Position numbers and translations under genes: made by a program. A stretch of 15,654 nt of DNA. It comes from Alphaproteobacteria bacterium. GTDB taxonomy: Bacteria; Pseudomonadota; Alphaproteobacteria; JAEULC01. Positions 13,639-15,654 of the stretch are shown here, piece after piece. The stretch spans positions 1 through 15,654 of the forward strand of contig JADZDN010000417.1 in the NCBI GenBank assembly GCA_020851015.1, written 5' to 3'. How positions within the stretch are numbered: the stretch's first letter is position 1; each line of letters opens with the position of its first letter. Below the pieces are notes generated by a model. It saw only the letters and a list, made by a program, of their open reading frames with translations, did no database searches and was not told where the DNA came from.

Positions 13639-15327
13639 ATGGGCCAGCGCATTGCGAATGCCCAGCTCGACCCGATCACGGTCGAGGTCGTGCGGCACAA
13701 GATCGAGGGCATCGCCAACGAGATGGAATCGACGCTGCTGCGCAGTTCCTTCTCGCCGATCGTCAAGGAAGGGCTCGACGCGTCCGCCGCGCTGTTCTCG
13801 ATCGCCGGCGAGACGCTGGCCCAGGCCTGCGCCGTGCCGATCCACCTCGCCACCCTCATCCCGATCGTGGAGACCCTGCTGAAGGAGTATCCGCTCGACG
13901 TGATGAAGGATGGCGACATCTACATCATGAACGACCCTTACCTGGGCGGCACGCACCTGCCGGACATCGCGCTGGTGATGCCCATCTTCTACAAGGGCCG
14001 GCCGATCGCGCTGTCCGCGGCGATGACGCACCACCAGGACGTGGGCGGCATGACGCCGGGGTCGATCCCGACGAACGCCACCGAGATCTACCAGGAGGGA
14101 TTCCGCATCCCGCCGCTGAAGCTGCGCGACGCCGGCGTGATGAACGACACGCTGGTCAAGCTGCTGCGGCTCAACGTGCGCATTCCCGACACGGTGATGG
14201 GCGATATCAACGGCCAGATCGCGGGCTGCATGATCGGGGCGCGGCGCATGGTCGACCTGGCCGACAACTATGGCCACAACCACCTGCACGCGATCTTCCA
14301 GGAGCTGCTCGACCGGTCCGAGGCGATGACGCGCGACGCGCTGCGCCAGATCCCGCCGGGCACCTACCGCTACCACGATTTCCTGGACAATGACGGGATC
14401 GAGCTGGACCGGCGCATCCGCATCGAGGTGGCGGTCACGGTCAAGGACGGCGCGATCCACTGCGACTTCGAAGGCACCAGCCGGCAGCTCAAGGGGCCGT
14501 TCAACGTCGTGAAGTCGGGCAGCCAGGCGGCGGCCTATTTCTCGGTGCGCGCGCTGACCGATCCCAGCATCCCGACCACTGCCGGCTGCTTCCGGCCGGT
14601 CAGCTTGAACCTGCCGAAGGGCACGTTGGTGAACCCCGAGGAGCCCGCGCCGGTCGGTTCGCGCACCGCGACGATCAAGCGCATCACCGGCTGCATCCTG
14701 GGCGCGTTCAAGGACGTGATGCCGGAGAAGGTGCCGGCCGATTCCGCGGGCGAACTGCTGACGCTGGCATTCGGGGGGCGCAAGCCGGACGGCAGCGGCA
14801 ATTTCGTCGTCGGCGAGTTGATCGCCGGCGGCAGCGGCGGCAGCATCGGCGCCGACGGCGCGGACGTGATCGAGACCGATGCGACCAACTGCATGAACCT
14901 GCCCGCCGAGGCGCTGGAGATGGAAGCGCCGCTGCGGGTCACGCGCATGGAGCTGCGCAAGGACTCCGGCGGGCCGGGCACGCGTCGCGGCGGGCTCGGC
15001 ATCGTCAAGGAGATCGAGGTGCTGGAGGTCGAGACGACGCTGACCCATCGCGGCGAGCGGCATTTCTGCCCCGCCTCGGGCTCGCGCGGCGGGATGTCCG
15101 GCGCGCCGGCCCATTCGGTCATCCGCCATGCCGACGGCAGCGAGGAGACCGTGCGCTCGAAGCTGGTGACGTCGCTCAAGCCGGGCGACCGGGTGATGGT
15201 CGAGACCGCGGGCGGCGGCGGCTACGGCGATCCGCGCAAGCGCGATCCCGAGCTGGTCAAGGCCGATGTGGCGAACGGCAAGGTTAGCGCGGGCGCGGCA
15301 GCGAAGATTTACGGAATCAATACCTGA
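13639..15327 (+). CDS. hyuB: Hydantoinase/oxoprolinase family protein, subunit B (HyuB)
   Basis: A 562-residue HyuB-type subunit, the usual length for the stand-alone B chain. Conserved parts: DPITVEVVRHKIEGIANEME (11-30), LLRSSFSPIVKEGLDASAALF (33-53), the metal-site motifs NDPYLGGTHLPD (98-109) and MTHHQDVGGM (129-138), QEGFRIPPLKL, and the C-terminal GGGGYGDPRKRDPELV typical of the family. GAAGGAG (13624-13630) lies at the end of hyuA, and the ATG follows the hyuA stop by three bases, so the two are translated together and very likely form one heteromeric enzyme. It is followed 25 bases later by a TRAP solute-binding protein. Alternative roles are carboxylase-type or oxoprolinase activity; the carboxylases usually have an extra small subunit, which is not seen here. 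Confidence 0.93.
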   Translation: MGQRIANAQLDPITVEVVRHKIEGIANEMESTLLRSSFSPIVKEGLDASAALFSIAGETLAQACAVPIHLATLIPIVETLLKEYPLDVMKDGDIYIMNDPYLGGTHLPDIALVMPIFYKGRPIALSAAMTHHQDVGGMTPGSIPTNATEIYQEGFRIPPLKLRDAGVMNDTLVKLLRLNVRIPDTVMGDINGQIAGCMIGARRMVDLADNYGHNHLHAIFQELLDRSEAMTRDALRQIPPGTYRYHDFLDNDGIELDRRIRIEVAVTVKDGAIHCDFEGTSRQLKGPFNVVKSGSQAAAYFSVRALTDPSIPTTAGCFRPVSLNLPKGTLVNPEEPAPVGSRTATIKRITGCILGAFKDVMPEKVPADSAGELLTLAFGGRKPDGSGNFVVGELIAGGSGGSIGADGADVIETDATNCMNLPAEALEMEAPLRVTRMELRKDSGGPGTRRGGLGIVKEIEVLEVETTLTHRGERHFCPASGSRGGMSGAPAHSVIRHADGSEETVRSKLVTSLKPGDRVMVETAGGGGYGDPRKRDPELVKADVANGKVSAGAAAKIYGINT

Positions 15328-15352
15328 GCGTGAGACGAGGGGGAGTGAAGCG

Positions 15353-15654
15353 ATGCGCAAGACGATGCTGAGAACGGCCCTGGTGGGCCTGGCCGCGGCG
15401 ATGGCGGTGCTGGCGGGCGCCGGCGAGGCGGCCGCGCAGACGAACTGGAAGATGCATATCGTATGGGTGCCGGCGCGGCCGGAAGCCCAGGACTACAAGA
15501 AGTTCGCCGACATGGTGAACGAGAAGGCCAAGGGCAAGCTGAAGATCGAGCTTTTCGCCGGCGGGTCGCTCGGCGTCAAGGACATCGACATGCTGCGGAT
15601 CCTGCCGGCGGGCAACGTGATCCAGATCGCCGGCCTCTATCCCGGCTACATGAC
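15353..15654 (+). CDS. TRAP transporter solute-binding protein (DctP-like), N-terminal part
   Basis: The first 100 residues of a gene that runs out of the window. The ATG is preceded by GAGGGGGAG (15337-15345). A Sec signal peptide is clear: MRKTMLRT, then a hydrophobic stretch rich in Ala, Leu and Val, ending with an AAAQ-type cleavage site at about residue 29 (EAAAQ/TNW). The mature start TNWKMHIVWVPARPEAQDYKKFADMVNEK, then GKLKIELFAGGSLGV and an LRILPAGNVIQIAGLYPGY segment, follow the DctP/TRAP pattern of a first strand, a helix, and the 'G.l.i.if.aG.LG' strand-loop. It is 25 bases after hyuB on the same strand and probably co-transcribed, so it likely imports the substrate or precursor for HyuAB. 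The membrane subunits should lie just downstream. Confidence 0.85.
   Translation, partial: MRKTMLRTALVGLAAAMAVLAGAGEAAAQTNWKMHIVWVPARPEAQDYKKFADMVNEKAKGKLKIELFAGGSLGVKDIDMLRILPAGNVIQIAGLYPGYM

Noticed and set aside
11038..15360. A 1440-codon open frame on the minus strand across hyuA and hyuB
   Set aside because: It is antisense to two clear, conserved genes. Its product is rich in Arg, His, Asp and Ala with no recognisable domain, as expected from the antisense frame of GC-rich codons.
1..15654. CRISPR arrays, tRNA or rRNA genes, insertion sequence ends, phage genes
   Set aside because: No regularly spaced repeats, tRNA cloverleaf arms, ribosomal RNA segments, transposase motifs or phage proteins were noticed. 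The few repeats seen are short local palindromes.

Overview
The window is a gene-dense, GC-rich stretch with the look of an alphaproteobacterial chromosome. The clues are uniform G/C in third codon positions, long open antisense frames typical of such codon use, a short PAS-type protein of a kind I know mainly from Rhodospirillales-like Alphaproteobacteria, and many solute-binding and catabolic genes. Genus cannot be told from the sequence. No rRNA, tRNA, insertion sequence, phage gene or CRISPR array was seen. There is no gene-free stretch longer than about 165 bases.

Layout. (1) 2-667 (+) is the C-terminal part of a family-5 (peptide/nickel type) ABC solute-binding protein. It ends at a hairpin between two convergent genes. 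(2) 7016-719 (-) is a compact operon, soxB-soxD-soxA-soxG, encoding heterotetrameric sarcosine oxidase. It is followed 33 bases later by a PLP enzyme of the Cys/Met trans-sulfuration family. (3) 7181-8200 (+), divergent from soxB, is a stand-alone MetE-like catalytic domain with all zinc ligands, closely resembling the MesD type of methionine synthase. A short, apparently truncated PAS-like gene follows. (4) 9727-8549 (-) is a family III CoA-transferase, and 9834-10769 (+) is an HMG-CoA-lyase-like enzyme, divergently transcribed across a 106-base gap that holds a long imperfect palindrome. (5) 11449-10778 (-) is an XRE/cupin regulator. It diverges from hyuA-hyuB (11581-15327, +), an ATP-dependent hydantoinase/oxoprolinase pair, which leads into a TRAP-type solute-binding protein cut by the window end.

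How the genes may fit together (inference). The sox operon oxidises sarcosine to glycine and passes the methyl carbon to tetrahydrofolate. The flanking PLP enzyme and methionine-synthase-like protein point to coupling with sulfur amino acid or one-carbon metabolism. The CoA-transferase/lyase pair would activate a branched acid and cleave its CoA ester. HyuAB with the TRAP binding protein and the XRE/cupin regulator looks like a self-contained, regulated uptake-and-hydrolysis module for a cyclic amide or related compound. One candidate substrate is N-methylhydantoin, because its breakdown yields sarcosine, the substrate of the sox operon. I found no gene family that is wholly unknown. The novelty, if any, lies in the combinations and in a few altered motif residues.
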